64,000 nucleotides of DNA, from the NCBI GenBank assembly GCA_947085255.1, contig CAMTVQ010000004.1:124001-188000 (forward strand). Reading direction: 5' to 3'. The notes under the pieces were generated by a model. The model had not been told where the DNA came from. It saw only the letters and a program-made list of their open reading frames with translations, and did not search any database. Source of the stretch: CAMTVQ01 sp947085255. GTDB lineage: Bacteria > Bacteroidota > Bacteroidia > Sphingobacteriales > Sphingobacteriaceae. The translations under genes were made by a program, and so were the position numbers. This document shows, piece after piece, positions 17,342-26,715 of the stretch (the stretch's first letter is position 1; every line of letters starts with the position of its first letter).

Positions 17342-20300
17342 ATGCGCGTTCCTATTTATTTATTAAGCTTAATAGCTCTTTTTTGTGTTGGGCAAGTTAG
17401 GGGGCAAAAAAATATCATTTACGACATCGATGCAAATTACCGACATGCATTGGAGTTGTTTGATAAAGAAAAATACACTCCCGCACAGGAACTATTTAGA
17501 GAAATAGACGCCGCGCTACCCAATCATTTAAACGCCAAATTACCCGAAAGCGAGCAACGTATCCTTAAAATGAACGTACAGTTCTACGAGGCTTTGTGTG
17601 CGTATGAACTATACAATAGCAATACTGAGTTTTTGCTAACCCAGTTTATAACCAACTATCCAGAAAATCCAAAGGCAAAGCAAGCCATGTTTTACATGGC
17701 AAAATATCACTTTAGAGCGAATCGCTTTAAACGTGCTGCCCCATGGTTGGATAAAACAAATGCTGGCATATTAGCAAAACACGAGCGACCAGAGTATTAC
17801 TTCAAAAAAGGATATTGCCATTTTACAGCAAAACAATATACTGAAGGATTAGAAGCATTTAAACTGGCCAAAGAAGAGACAAGTAAATACAGTTATCCTT
17901 CTACTTATTACACGGCCTACATTTTATACATACAAGAGAAATATCCCGAAGCCTTAGCCGAGTTTTTAAACTTGAAAGAATCGGTAGCTTATGCAGATAT
18001 CTACCCTTTTTATGTAACCGATATTTATTACCGATTAGGGCAGTACGATGAAGCGATAGAGTATGGAAAAAATATATTGCGCAACAACCAAACTACGCGT
18101 TATGCACCTGCTATAAACCGCTTGGTCGCCAATTGTTTCTACAAAAAATCGATATATGACGATGCCTTATTTTACTACAAAAAATACCTAACTAGTGATA
18201 GTTCTAAAAAAATAACGCCTCAAGATAAATATCAAGTAGGTTATTGCTACTACCAAACTGCCGACTTTGACAACGCTATTAAATCGTTTGAAAAGTTATC
18301 GGAAGAGCAAAACATATATGGACAATACAGCTTATACACGTTAGCCGATTGTTTTTTAAAGAAACAAGATAAACAAGCAGCACGTAACTCTTTTTGGAAG
18401 GCATCTAAAATTGAGTTTAACAGAAGTATTCAAGAAGAATCGCTGCTTAATTATGCCAAACTCTCATACGAGTTAGATTTCCATTTAGTGGCATTGAGTA
18501 GCGTACGCAAGTTTATTGTTGATTTTCCGAATTCGGATTATTTAAGTGACGCAAAAGGAATTTTGGTAGAACTACTGGTAACTACTAAAAACTACCGCGA
18601 AGCGTTAGAAGTATGTGAAACCTTACCCAATAAATCAGCACGCATAGCTAAAGCCTACCAGAAGATAGCCTATTTCAGAGGGGTAGAACTATATAACGAC
18701 AACCGCAAGGAGGATGCTTTTCAGTTATTTACCAAAGCATTAGACCCATCGCCTGATTACAAAATAAAAGCGTTAGCACATTTTTGGCGTGCTGAAATTT
18801 ATTTCGAGCGTAAAAATTGGGACGAAGCACTGGCTAATTACGAAGCTTTCTTATCAAACCCTACCGCCTCCCAAACAGAAGAGTACACCATGGGATTTTA
18901 CAATGCGGGATACACGCTTTATCAAAAAGAGAAGTATGTAGAAGCTGCTTATTATTTTGAGAAATACATTGCCAATTCTGGAGAAAATACAAAAATTACC
19001 AAAGATGCTATATTACGTTTAGGCGATTGCTTTTTTATTCTAAAAGACTATAACAAAGCCATTAGTGCGTATAACAAAATAGTGTATGGTAAATATACTG
19101 GTAGTGATTATGCGCTCTTTCAGCGCGGTATTATTGAGGGGATAAACAATCAGTATGCTGCTAAAATAACTACGCATCAACAGTTACTAACAGAATATCC
19201 CAACTCGATATATGCCGATGATGCTGTGTATGAAATAGCCTACAGCTATTTTATTACCAACAACAATGAGTTGGCACGCACAGGCTTTAACCAGCTATTT
19301 ACTAAATATCCCGAAAGCAGTTATACACCTAAAGCTTTGCTTAGCAATGGTTTAATGTATTACAATAGCAACGAAGATAGTAGTGCTATAAAAGTATATA
19401 AGAAGCTGGTAAATGATTATCCGCGTAGCGAAGAAGCACAAGAAGCACTATTGGCCATCAAAAACATTTATGTAGAAAACGGAAATGCGGATGCATTTTT
19501 TACGTACTCTAAAACCGTTCCTTTTGCCAATTTCACTACTGGCACACAGGATTCGTTAAGCTACAAAGCAGCTAATAACCGCTATATGCGTAACGATTGT
19601 GAAACCGCAATTACTTCTTTTGATAAATATTTAGAACGCTTTCCCGAAGGCTTTTTCAGCATTGATGCACACTACCAACGTGCAGAATGTTTAATAAAAA
19701 CCAAGAACTTAGCAAAAGCCGAAACCGACCTTAATTATATTGTTCAGCTTGCAAGAAATAAATATAGCGAACGTGCATTACTGAACTATGCACGGGTACT
19801 ATTGGTAAATAACAAGCCAGAAGTAGCTATACCTATTTTAAAACAATTGGAAAATGATGCCGAGTACAAAACAAGTTATAACTATGCTATAGCCCGCTTA
19901 ATGCGTGCTTACGAGTCGGCAGGGCAACAAGACAATGCGTACGATTATGCTCAGAAAGTAATCAACTTCGAAAAATCGGCATCGGAAGATGTGAATAAAG
20001 CCCACCTTACACTTGGTAAAATTGCTTTGGCTAAAGCAGACACGGCGGGAGCATTAGATAAATTTAAACTACTGGTAAGTACTACCAAAACTATAGCTGG
20101 AGCTGAAGCTAAATACCGTATTGCCGAAATCCTATTTGCTCGTGCAAATTATGAGCTTACCCAGCAAACACTATTCAGCCTTATTCAACAAATACCTACT
20201 TACGATTATTGGATTGGCAAAGCCTATATTTTACTTGCAGATAATTACCTGAAATTAGGAAATACCTTTCAGGCAAAAAGTACCCTACAAAGTATTATAG

Positions 20301-20455
20301 AAAACTATACCGAAGACGACGACATAAAGCCTATCGCTACACAAAAACTGAATGCTTTGTTGGAATTAGAAAATCCACAAACACCTGAAATTAAAGAAGA
20401 CTCGGATCTTGATAATTTATTAATAGAAATAGACGGATTAGAAGATGATGAATAA
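17342..20455 (+). CDS. Large tetratricopeptide-repeat protein, exported
   Basis: A 1037-residue protein with a signal peptide (1 to about 21, MRVPIYLLSLIALFCVGQVRG) followed almost entirely by TPR-type helical hairpins. Repeated A-x-x-x-F-x-K/E patterns such as YQVGYCYYQTADFDNAIKSF and GDCFFILKDYNKAISAYNK recur about every 34-40 residues to the acidic C-terminus. It is probably a periplasmic or outer-membrane-associated scaffold. It is the first gene of an apparent operon and overlaps the next gene, an outer-membrane barrel, by 11 bp, which suggests the two work together. Molecular function is not known from the sequence. Confidence 0.85.
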   Translation: MRVPIYLLSLIALFCVGQVRGQKNIIYDIDANYRHALELFDKEKYTPAQELFREIDAALPNHLNAKLPESEQRILKMNVQFYEALCAYELYNSNTEFLLTQFITNYPENPKAKQAMFYMAKYHFRANRFKRAAPWLDKTNAGILAKHERPEYYFKKGYCHFTAKQYTEGLEAFKLAKEETSKYSYPSTYYTAYILYIQEKYPEALAEFLNLKESVAYADIYPFYVTDIYYRLGQYDEAIEYGKNILRNNQTTRYAPAINRLVANCFYKKSIYDDALFYYKKYLTSDSSKKITPQDKYQVGYCYYQTADFDNAIKSFEKLSEEQNIYGQYSLYTLADCFLKKQDKQAARNSFWKASKIEFNRSIQEESLLNYAKLSYELDFHLVALSSVRKFIVDFPNSDYLSDAKGILVELLVTTKNYREALEVCETLPNKSARIAKAYQKIAYFRGVELYNDNRKEDAFQLFTKALDPSPDYKIKALAHFWRAEIYFERKNWDEALANYEAFLSNPTASQTEEYTMGFYNAGYTLYQKEKYVEAAYYFEKYIANSGENTKITKDAILRLGDCFFILKDYNKAISAYNKIVYGKYTGSDYALFQRGIIEGINNQYAAKITTHQQLLTEYPNSIYADDAVYEIAYSYFITNNNELARTGFNQLFTKYPESSYTPKALLSNGLMYYNSNEDSSAIKVYKKLVNDYPRSEEAQEALLAIKNIYVENGNADAFFTYSKTVPFANFTTGTQDSLSYKAANNRYMRNDCETAITSFDKYLERFPEGFFSIDAHYQRAECLIKTKNLAKAETDLNYIVQLARNKYSERALLNYARVLLVNNKPEVAIPILKQLENDAEYKTSYNYAIARLMRAYESAGQQDNAYDYAQKVINFEKSASEDVNKAHLTLGKIALAKADTAGALDKFKLLVSTTKTIAGAEAKYRIAEILFARANYELTQQTLFSLIQQIPTYDYWIGKAYILLADNYLKLGNTFQAKSTLQSIIENYTEDDDIKPIATQKLNALLELENPQTPEIKEDSDLDNLLIEIDGLEDDE

Positions 20456-22088
20456 GCACCGCAGCTATATATTAGCAGTACTTATATGCTTGCTACTTGT
20501 GCCAATTGCAAGCATAGCACAAGACCGAAACATATCGGAGGTAATTGACGTGGTACGTCCGTACAAACCTATTTTGGCAGATCCTTTAAAAATAAAGAAC
20601 AACCCTGAAATAAGCGATAACGAAACACTCAAACCAGATATAGAATACCGCATTAAACCGCTAAAATTAGATTCGTTAAACAACGGCAATCCACTACCGG
20701 TAGAGAAAATGAAGGCCGAAAGCATAGCCAAGTTGTATCGTTTGTATGTAAAAGCAGGTATCGGCACTTACCTAAACAACGTAGGCGAATTGTATTACAA
20801 TAATATACAGAATAAAGAGTGGTTATACGGCTTGCACATCCGTCACTTAGCAGGTGATGGTATATTGGCTAATTCAGCTTTTAGCGAAGATAATTCAGGT
20901 GTATATGCCAAAAAGATATTTTCGGGTGCTACGTGGGGTGCAAATGTAAATTACAACCGAAATGCTGTATATCACTATGGCTACAACCACAGCGATACTG
21001 CATTTATTAAAAAAGATGTGCGCCAACGCTTTAATACATTTTCGGCAAGCACACAAGTACTTACCACCAACCGTGAGCCCAATGGGTTGAACTTTGGATT
21101 TTCTGCCGATGCTTACAACCTGTACGACATAGAAAAAGCAGCCGAAAATGGCTTAAAAACAGATTTGTTTTTTGACCGTAAATGGTTTAAAAACACCATT
21201 AATTTACCCGTATCGGTAGATATTTCGGAGTTTAACGGTACTGATACAGTTAATCAGACCAATTTAGTGGTAAAAGTATCGCCAACTTTTGCCCAAAAAA
21301 CAGATTCGGCGCTTAGCTTTAAAATAGGTGCCACTTTTGCTTACGAGCAATTACAAAAAGGCACATTGCATTTTTACCCACTTGCGCACGTACAATATGT
21401 GCTAGTACCTCGCTTTGCTATACCATTTGGTGGTATTAGAGGTGATTTACAGAAACAATCATACAGAGGCTTAAGTACCGAAAATCCATTCATCAAATCG
21501 GACATTATCCTGCGTAATCAAAATGAAAAAATTACGTTGTATGGTGGAGTAATTAGCAATCCAGGTAGGTTTATATTTAAAGCTCAGCTCAATTATAGCT
21601 ATATCGATAATTTGGTACTGTTTGTTACCGATAGCACCGACAGCAAACGTTTAGCTATAGTGTACGATGGGAAAAACGGTACCCGCACAAACTTTATAGT
21701 TGAAGCAAGTTACCAAGTGTCAGAAAAATTACGCTTAAATGGTAAAGTTGATGTTGCAGGCTATAATACCGTAACACAAATAAGAGCTTGGCATAAACCT
21801 CAAACTAGTGCAACTGCAACTGCATCATATAGTATTGCTAAAAAGTTCGTGTTTCAGGCAAACGTATTTTATATAGGCAACCGAGATGCATTGATTAATC
21901 CCAAAAAACAAGAATTCAAAAAATTAAATGCTATTACCGATCTAAACTTAGATATCGAGTATCGCTACTCTAAAACACTCTCTATCTTTAGCAGATTTAG
22001 CAATATTACTGCCTCACGCTACGAGCGTTGGTTAGATTACCCTGCCTATGGATTTAATTTTATAGCAGGATTGACTTTTGCACTCTAA
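20445..22088 (+). CDS. Outer-membrane beta-barrel protein partnered with the TPR protein
   Basis: A 547-residue protein with a signal peptide (1 to about 25, ending ASIAQ). A short periplasmic-type N-terminal segment (RNISEVIDVVRPYKPILAD) precedes many alternating beta strands, ending in the aromatic strand YGFNFIAGLTFAL typical of barrel C-termini. It lacks a recognisable TonB plug, so it is closer to a plug-less barrel. The ATG at 20445 overlaps the TPR gene end by 11 bp; another ATG follows at 20448. The tight coupling to the TPR protein and the downstream TolQ/TolR/TonB genes points to an envelope complex (inference). Confidence 0.75.
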   Translation: MMNKHRSYILAVLICLLLVPIASIAQDRNISEVIDVVRPYKPILADPLKIKNNPEISDNETLKPDIEYRIKPLKLDSLNNGNPLPVEKMKAESIAKLYRLYVKAGIGTYLNNVGELYYNNIQNKEWLYGLHIRHLAGDGILANSAFSEDNSGVYAKKIFSGATWGANVNYNRNAVYHYGYNHSDTAFIKKDVRQRFNTFSASTQVLTTNREPNGLNFGFSADAYNLYDIEKAAENGLKTDLFFDRKWFKNTINLPVSVDISEFNGTDTVNQTNLVVKVSPTFAQKTDSALSFKIGATFAYEQLQKGTLHFYPLAHVQYVLVPRFAIPFGGIRGDLQKQSYRGLSTENPFIKSDIILRNQNEKITLYGGVISNPGRFIFKAQLNYSYIDNLVLFVTDSTDSKRLAIVYDGKNGTRTNFIVEASYQVSEKLRLNGKVDVAGYNTVTQIRAWHKPQTSATATASYSIAKKFVFQANVFYIGNRDALINPKKQEFKKLNAITDLNLDIEYRYSKTLSIFSRFSNITASRYERWLDYPAYGFNFIAGLTFAL

Positions 22089-22139
22089 ATTTTATAGATT
22101 AGCAACTTTGTACGTATTACCCCCTTTAAATAACTGAAC

Positions 22140-23396
22140 ATGGATATAGCTTCATATATTGCCGATACACTCGAAACATACAACCGTGTGGCCATAAAAA
22201 ACCTTGGCACTATTATACTTACACGTACATCAGCTCAAATAAATGCTGACACACAAACCATATCACCTCCTGAAAAAACGTACAGTTTTGAAACTGGCGT
22301 GTCTGATGCGGAGACTGGTTACTTAATAGAACTTATTAGCACACAACGCAATTTATCCGAACCTTCTACCAACTACTTTATTGATAAATGGGTAGAGTTA
22401 TTAAAAGAAGAAATTTCGGAGAAAAAAGTAGCGTACAGAAAACCACTGGGCTATTTTAGTACTGAAAATGGGGTAACGATATTAAACAGCGGTAGCGATG
22501 CAAATGGTTCATCTTCAAGTAAAGATGCCCAATCAGACAGCGGTTTATTCGACTTTATTAAATTACCATTTGGCAAAAAACAAGCCGACAGCTCTAAAAT
22601 AGCTGCTATAAAAGAGGCAGACGATAGTATTTTACATACATCTGCTGTTGACGAAAATGTAGTAGTACCTGCCCCTGCAGAAAGAGATGAAGAAGCTGTA
22701 TTGGCTGCCACCCGCGAAATGCTTAAAAAAGAAGCCGCAGCAAAACCGAAATCGGGGAAACCTGGCTTTTTTGCACGCTTATTTAAGGGCAAACCAAAAC
22801 CAGTAGATACCACAAAACCAATAGAATCTTTTACCCGCACAGAAAAAAAGACTCCCTCAACTAAAAAAGAAACCGAAAAATTGATTATCGGAAAACCCAC
22901 AGCAGAAACAAGCACAATGGCTATACCTACTGCTGCACCAGAACCAAAAAAGCCCATGAATAAGAAACAAGTAACCCGTATTACGGCCCTTATAATTATT
23001 ATAGGTGGCATTGCAGCAATCTACTTTTTATTTGGCAGTCAATTACAACACTTCTTATCAAGTGATAGCTCTGCCGATACCTTAACCGTAAAAACTGACA
23101 CTGTTGCAGTTGCCCCAATAGAAGAAGAAGCCCCTAAGTATAACATGGATTTTGGCACCTTAAAAGAAGGCACACGCTTCCAAATCATCATCGGTTCATA
23201 TGATAATGCACCTGGTGCAGCTCGTTTTATGAAAAGAATGCAAGAAAAAGGAATTAAAGGCGTTCTACATATTTTAGAAGGCGATGGAAGATTTCGCATA
23301 GCAGCAGGTGGATTTACCAACCTTGCTAAAACAAAAGCTTTTTTAAGCTACTACCAAGATGAAGTAGCAGCCGATTGCTGGATTTTACAACTTTAA
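22140..23396 (+). CDS. CCDC81-type HU domain / SPOR domain membrane protein
   Basis: A 418-residue protein. Residues 1 to about 115 resemble the bacterial CCDC81-like HU domains (IASYIADTLETYNRVAIKNL and GYLIELISTQRNLSEPS). A long charged low-complexity linker follows (about 120-275). One transmembrane helix (RITALIIIIGGIAAIYFLFG, about 280-298) leads to a C-terminal SPOR domain (about 340-418: FQIIIGSYDNAPGA, RFRIAAGGFTNLAKTKAFL). SPOR domains bind denuded peptidoglycan at division sites, so this is likely a single-pass protein with a cytoplasmic HU-like head and a periplasmic glycan sensor. The TolQ-like gene follows after 13 bp. Confidence 0.85.
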   Translation: MDIASYIADTLETYNRVAIKNLGTIILTRTSAQINADTQTISPPEKTYSFETGVSDAETGYLIELISTQRNLSEPSTNYFIDKWVELLKEEISEKKVAYRKPLGYFSTENGVTILNSGSDANGSSSSKDAQSDSGLFDFIKLPFGKKQADSSKIAAIKEADDSILHTSAVDENVVVPAPAERDEEAVLAATREMLKKEAAAKPKSGKPGFFARLFKGKPKPVDTTKPIESFTRTEKKTPSTKKETEKLIIGKPTAETSTMAIPTAAPEPKKPMNKKQVTRITALIIIIGGIAAIYFLFGSQLQHFLSSDSSADTLTVKTDTVAVAPIEEEAPKYNMDFGTLKEGTRFQIIIGSYDNAPGAARFMKRMQEKGIKGVLHILEGDGRFRIAAGGFTNLAKTKAFLSYYQDEVAADCWILQL

Positions 23397-23409
23397 ACAT
23401 ATTTACGTC

Positions 23410-24084
23410 ATGATATTAGCTCAAATTACACAAGCCGTAACTACTGTGGCTACACCTCCACCAGAGTCCTTAAACTTTTTATCCTTAATTATTAAAGGTG
23501 GCTGGGTAATGGTACCCATTGCTCTGCTTTCGGTAATTGGTGTATACATATTTGTAGAACGCTATATTACCATTCGTAAGGCATCAAAAGATGAGTCGGC
23601 ACTACTTTCGCGCGTGCGCGAAAATGTAGTAGCAGGCAACCTAAATGGAGCCATTACGCTATGCAAACAAAGTAATTCGCCTATTGCCCGTATGTTACAA
23701 AAAGGCTTATTACGTATTGGTAAACCTATTAAAGAAATAGAAGGAGCCATTGAAAATATTGGCAAACTCGAAATATCTAAGCTAGAAAAGAACATCAGTA
23801 TTTTAGGCATTATTGCTGGTACTGCACCTATGTTTGGCTTTTTGGGTACAATATCTGGGGTAATCAAAATATTTTACAACATCTCTTTATCAGATAATAT
23901 TAGCATTGGTTTAATAGCGGGTGGATTGTATGAGAAAATGATTACCAGCGCAGCAGGATTACTTATTGGTATTGTAGCCTATGTGGGTCATCATATTTTA
24001 AATATTATGATGGACCGCATTATACTAAAACTAGAAACAGAAGCTATTGAGTTTATCGATTTGTTAGAAGCTCCAGGCAAATGA
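23410..24084 (+). CDS. MotA/TolQ/ExbB-type proton channel protein
   Basis: A 224-residue inner-membrane protein. Hydrophobic helices lie near residues 30-50, 125-150 and 165-190. The family signature is visible: SILGIIAGTAPMFGFLGTIS, then GLIAGGLYEKMITSAAGLLIGIVAY. Together with the ExbD/TolR protein encoded next (4-bp ATGA overlap) it would form a proton-driven motor that energises a TonB- or TolA-like protein. Sequence alone does not separate TolQ from ExbB. The next genes are TolR/ExbD and a TonB-like protein. Confidence 0.9.
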   Translation: MILAQITQAVTTVATPPPESLNFLSLIIKGGWVMVPIALLSVIGVYIFVERYITIRKASKDESALLSRVRENVVAGNLNGAITLCKQSNSPIARMLQKGLLRIGKPIKEIEGAIENIGKLEISKLEKNISILGIIAGTAPMFGFLGTISGVIKIFYNISLSDNISIGLIAGGLYEKMITSAAGLLIGIVAYVGHHILNIMMDRIILKLETEAIEFIDLLEAPGK

Positions 24085-24479
24085 ATTTACGCAAGCGACA
24101 TAAAGTAACGGCAGAGGTAAATACCTCATCGTTAAACGATATCATGTTTTTTTTGATGTTGTTTTTCCTTATTGCCTCTACTGTTGTAAATCCGAATGTG
24201 ATTAAGTTACTGTTACCCCGTTCGGCAACAGGACAAACGGTTTCTAAAAAAACCATTACTGTATCGGTAACAAAAGATCTTCAATACTTTGTAGAGAAAA
24301 CCCTTGTTACGCCAGAAACATTACCTACTGTGCTAAAAAATTATTTAAGCACAACCAATGAACTTACCGTAATACTTTATTGTGATAAGTCGGTAGCCAT
24401 CGAAAACGTGGTAAACATCATGGATATCTCCAACAAAATGAAGATAAAATTGGTATTAGCCACAGAAAAGAAAGGATAA
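24081..24479 (+). CDS. ExbD/TolR biopolymer transport protein
   Basis: A 132-residue single-pass protein. A basic N-terminus (MNLRKRHKV) precedes a transmembrane helix with the essential protonatable Asp20 in SSLNDIMFFLMLFFLIAST, and a periplasmic domain follows. It overlaps the TolQ-like gene by 4 bp (ATGA) and shares one base of its stop codon with the next start (TAATG). That overlap architecture indicates translational coupling of the whole motor. Confidence 0.92.
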   Translation: MNLRKRHKVTAEVNTSSLNDIMFFLMLFFLIASTVVNPNVIKLLLPRSATGQTVSKKTITVSVTKDLQYFVEKTLVTPETLPTVLKNYLSTTNELTVILYCDKSVAIENVVNIMDISNKMKIKLVLATEKKG

Positions 24480-25309
24480 TGCAAGCCAGTGCCGAAAAAG
24501 ACAATCGTATAAAAGGTCTTGCAATATCAGTAACATTGCATGCCCTACTCCTATTGGTGTGTTTTTTTGCAACTATATCTATCCCTATTGGAGAATCGGA
24601 AGGCTCGGGAATTATCCTTAATTACGGTACCGACGAAGAAGGTATGGGTGCCGATGCATTTAGCACCGAAAATATTGCGAGTGGTGCAACACCTACGCTT
24701 ACTCCCGTTTTTGAAAAATCTGCACCTGAGCCAGCTCAAGATGGTGAGCAAACCGACAAAAGTATTGTTACCCAAGATGAAGAAGATGCACCTATAGTAC
24801 CTTCTGCTGATAAGAAAGTAAGCATTACCACTAAACCAACAGAAAATACCACAACGGAACCTAATACCACCGTTAACGAAAAAGACATTGCCATTTACAA
24901 AGGTCCTAAAAGTACAGGTGGCAGCAAAGGCGACGGTACTGGTACTAAACCAGGCAACCAAGGTACCAGCGATGGAGACATTAACTCGGGCAATTATGGA
25001 TCGGGCAATAGCGAAGGCTTTGGTAGTGGCAACGGAGGCATTGCCTTGAACCTGATTGGTAGAAAGTTTCTTGTAAAACCCATTATTCGTGATGATGGAC
25101 AAACGCAAGGTAAAATAGTGGTAGAAATAAAAGTAGATAAAACAGGTACTATTATAGAAGCAACTGCAGGCTATAGAGGCACTACCTTATCCAATACTTC
25201 CTTATGGAGAAAATGCGAAAAAGCGGTTCTTGGAGCAAAGCTAAACTCGCTTAGTACTGCACCTGATCTGCAAATAGGTACTGTAATTTTCAATTTCGAT
25301 TTACAATAA
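24479..25309 (+). CDS. TonB/TolA-like energy transducer
   Basis: A 276-residue protein with an N-terminal signal-anchor helix (about 10-34, GLAISVTLHALLLLVCFFAT). A long Thr/Ser/Gly/Asp-rich extended region (about 50-185, with GSGNSEGFGSGNGG) leads to a C-terminal alpha/beta domain of TonB type (GKIVVEIKVDKTGTIIEATA and the final VIFNFDLQ). It lacks the Pro-Lys-rich linker of classical TonB and uses an acidic, glycine-rich one. Position directly after TolQ/TolR genes supports a role as their transducer across the periplasm. Partner receptor unknown; the barrel protein in the same operon is a candidate. Confidence 0.85.
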   Translation: MQASAEKDNRIKGLAISVTLHALLLLVCFFATISIPIGESEGSGIILNYGTDEEGMGADAFSTENIASGATPTLTPVFEKSAPEPAQDGEQTDKSIVTQDEEDAPIVPSADKKVSITTKPTENTTTEPNTTVNEKDIAIYKGPKSTGGSKGDGTGTKPGNQGTSDGDINSGNYGSGNSEGFGSGNGGIALNLIGRKFLVKPIIRDDGQTQGKIVVEIKVDKTGTIIEATAGYRGTTLSNTSLWRKCEKAVLGAKLNSLSTAPDLQIGTVIFNFDLQ

Positions 25310-25322
25310 TTTTTTTGAATGT

Positions 25323-26105
25323 ATGATATCAAACGGAGAGCTAAATTCCACTATTAGCCAAGGCATTGCCCGTATTACCTTTTACCACCCACAAAGTAAT
25401 TCATTACCAGGTTCGTTACTCCGCAATTTAGCCCAAGAAATTACGGCTGCGGGTACTAATAAAGAAGTAAAAGTAATTGTATTGCAAAGTGCCGAAAACA
25501 GAGAAGCTACTGCAAAAGCAGGGGCATTTTGTGCCGGAGCCTCTTTTGATGAACTGATGGCCATAAAAGATTTAGAAAGTGGTAAAACCTTTTTTTCGGG
25601 TTTTGCAGGGGTAATTAATGCCATGCGCAAAGCACCTAAATTTGTAATAGCTCGTGTACATGGCAAAGCCGTAGGCGGTGGCGTGGGCATAGCTTCGGCA
25701 GCCGATTATACCTTTGCAACTGATACTGCTGCGGTAAAACTGAGCGAATTAGCAGTAGGTATTGGACCATTTGTAGTTGGACCTGCTGTAGAACGTAAAA
25801 TAGGTACTGCTGCTTTTTGTCAACTCACCATTAATGCTACCGAGTGGCAAAGCGCCCAATGGGCTAAAGAAAAGGGCTTGTATGCCGATATATTTGCGTC
25901 TACGGCAGATATGGATACTGCCATAGACGCCTTGTGCACCAAATTAGCAGCCAGTAGCCCCGAAGCCATGGCCATGCTTAAAAAAATAATGTGGCAAGGC
26001 ACCGAAAACTGGGATGAGTTATTGGTGCAACGTGCTGCAATGAGCGGGGAGCTTGTTTTAAGCGATTTTACCAAAAACTTTATACGCAGTTTTAAGACCA
26101 AGTAA
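25323..26105 (+). CDS. Enoyl-CoA hydratase/isomerase family protein
   Basis: A 260-residue crotonase-fold protein. The oxyanion-hole regions are visible: AGAFCAGASFDELMAI (about 61-76) and VHGKAVGGGVGIASAADYTFA (about 107-127). ARVHGKAVGGG is the usual Gly-rich turn. The glutamates that act in classical hydratases are not obvious (SELAVGIGPFVVGP follows instead), so another crotonase reaction is possible. It is 13 bp after the TonB-like gene and probably the last gene of the operon, an unexpected place for a CoA-dependent enzyme. Confidence 0.85.
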   Translation: MISNGELNSTISQGIARITFYHPQSNSLPGSLLRNLAQEITAAGTNKEVKVIVLQSAENREATAKAGAFCAGASFDELMAIKDLESGKTFFSGFAGVINAMRKAPKFVIARVHGKAVGGGVGIASAADYTFATDTAAVKLSELAVGIGPFVVGPAVERKIGTAAFCQLTINATEWQSAQWAKEKGLYADIFASTADMDTAIDALCTKLAASSPEAMAMLKKIMWQGTENWDELLVQRAAMSGELVLSDFTKNFIRSFKTK

Positions 26106-26108
26106 TGG

Positions 26109-26714
26109 TTACACCTTATTAAGTGTAAAAACATCTTCCATTACATCGGTAATAGCCAAATAACTATCCTTGAGCAGTATAGAAACGGTATCTGTATTTG
26201 CCCATCGCACCTCCGTAATATTTTCTTCGAGTTGGGGTGTAATTTTTTGTTTAGACGATGCTTCCATTAAATACCAATGCGTAATTTTAATTATAGGCAC
26301 TTGTTTATCGTAATAGAAATGAAAGGAGGGTTTTAAGGTACCAATCACTCTATCTACTTTTATCCCACATTCTTCCTCAACTTCACGTACGGCACAAGTT
26401 TCTATTGTTTCGCCTTCTTCCAACTTTCCTTTGGGTAAATCCCATTTATCCAGTCTGCGCATAAACAGATATTCCTCTTTCTCATTCCTTACCACACCAC
26501 CAGCAGCCTCTATATACTTTAGTAAAGAAAACGAATCTACTATGGTGTGCCAATTTGCAGGCACGGCTACGAGCAGCTCATCTAAGGCATCATCTGTTTC
26601 TAAAGCCTTAATGGCTAACAGAATATTTTTTTCTACAGCAGATGCAGCCGCTTGAGTAGACGGAACCAAGGTTACCGCCTTATCGTTTACATAAATTTTA
26701 TACCTTTGAGTCAT
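26109..26714 (-). CDS. Nudix hydrolase
   Basis: A 201-residue protein with a complete Nudix box GX5EX7REUXEEXGU at residues 96-118 (GKLEEGETIETCAVR followed by EVEEECGI), which binds the divalent metal used to cleave nucleoside diphosphate-linked substrates. A preceding strand (GGVVRNEKEEYLFMRR) and a FHFYYDKQVPIIKITHWYL segment complete the fold. An additional N-terminal region of about 70 residues precedes the Nudix domain. Substrate cannot be predicted. It is convergent with the enoyl-CoA hydratase gene (3 bp gap) and divergent from pyrE with a single base between the two start codons. Confidence 0.92.
   Translation of the reverse strand: MTQRYKIYVNDKAVTLVPSTQAAASAVEKNILLAIKALETDDALDELLVAVPANWHTIVDSFSLLKYIEAAGGVVRNEKEEYLFMRRLDKWDLPKGKLEEGETIETCAVREVEEECGIKVDRVIGTLKPSFHFYYDKQVPIIKITHWYLMEASSKQKITPQLEENITEVRWANTDTVSILLKDSYLAITDVMEDVFTLNKV
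26701..26708 (+). promoter_or_regulatory. pyrE -7 promoter element (TACCTTTG)
   Basis: An exact TAnnTTTG lies within the first codons of the divergent Nudix gene and ends 7 bases before the pyrE ATG. Transcription would start at or within a base or two of the ATG, giving a leaderless message. A TTG -33 element is not obvious. Confidence 0.55.
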
Positions 26715-26715
26715 A

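Noticed and set aside
24551..25108. 185-residue minus-strand ORF opposite the TonB-like gene
   Set aside because: Antisense of a low-complexity linker; no start context and the plus-strand gene is well supported.
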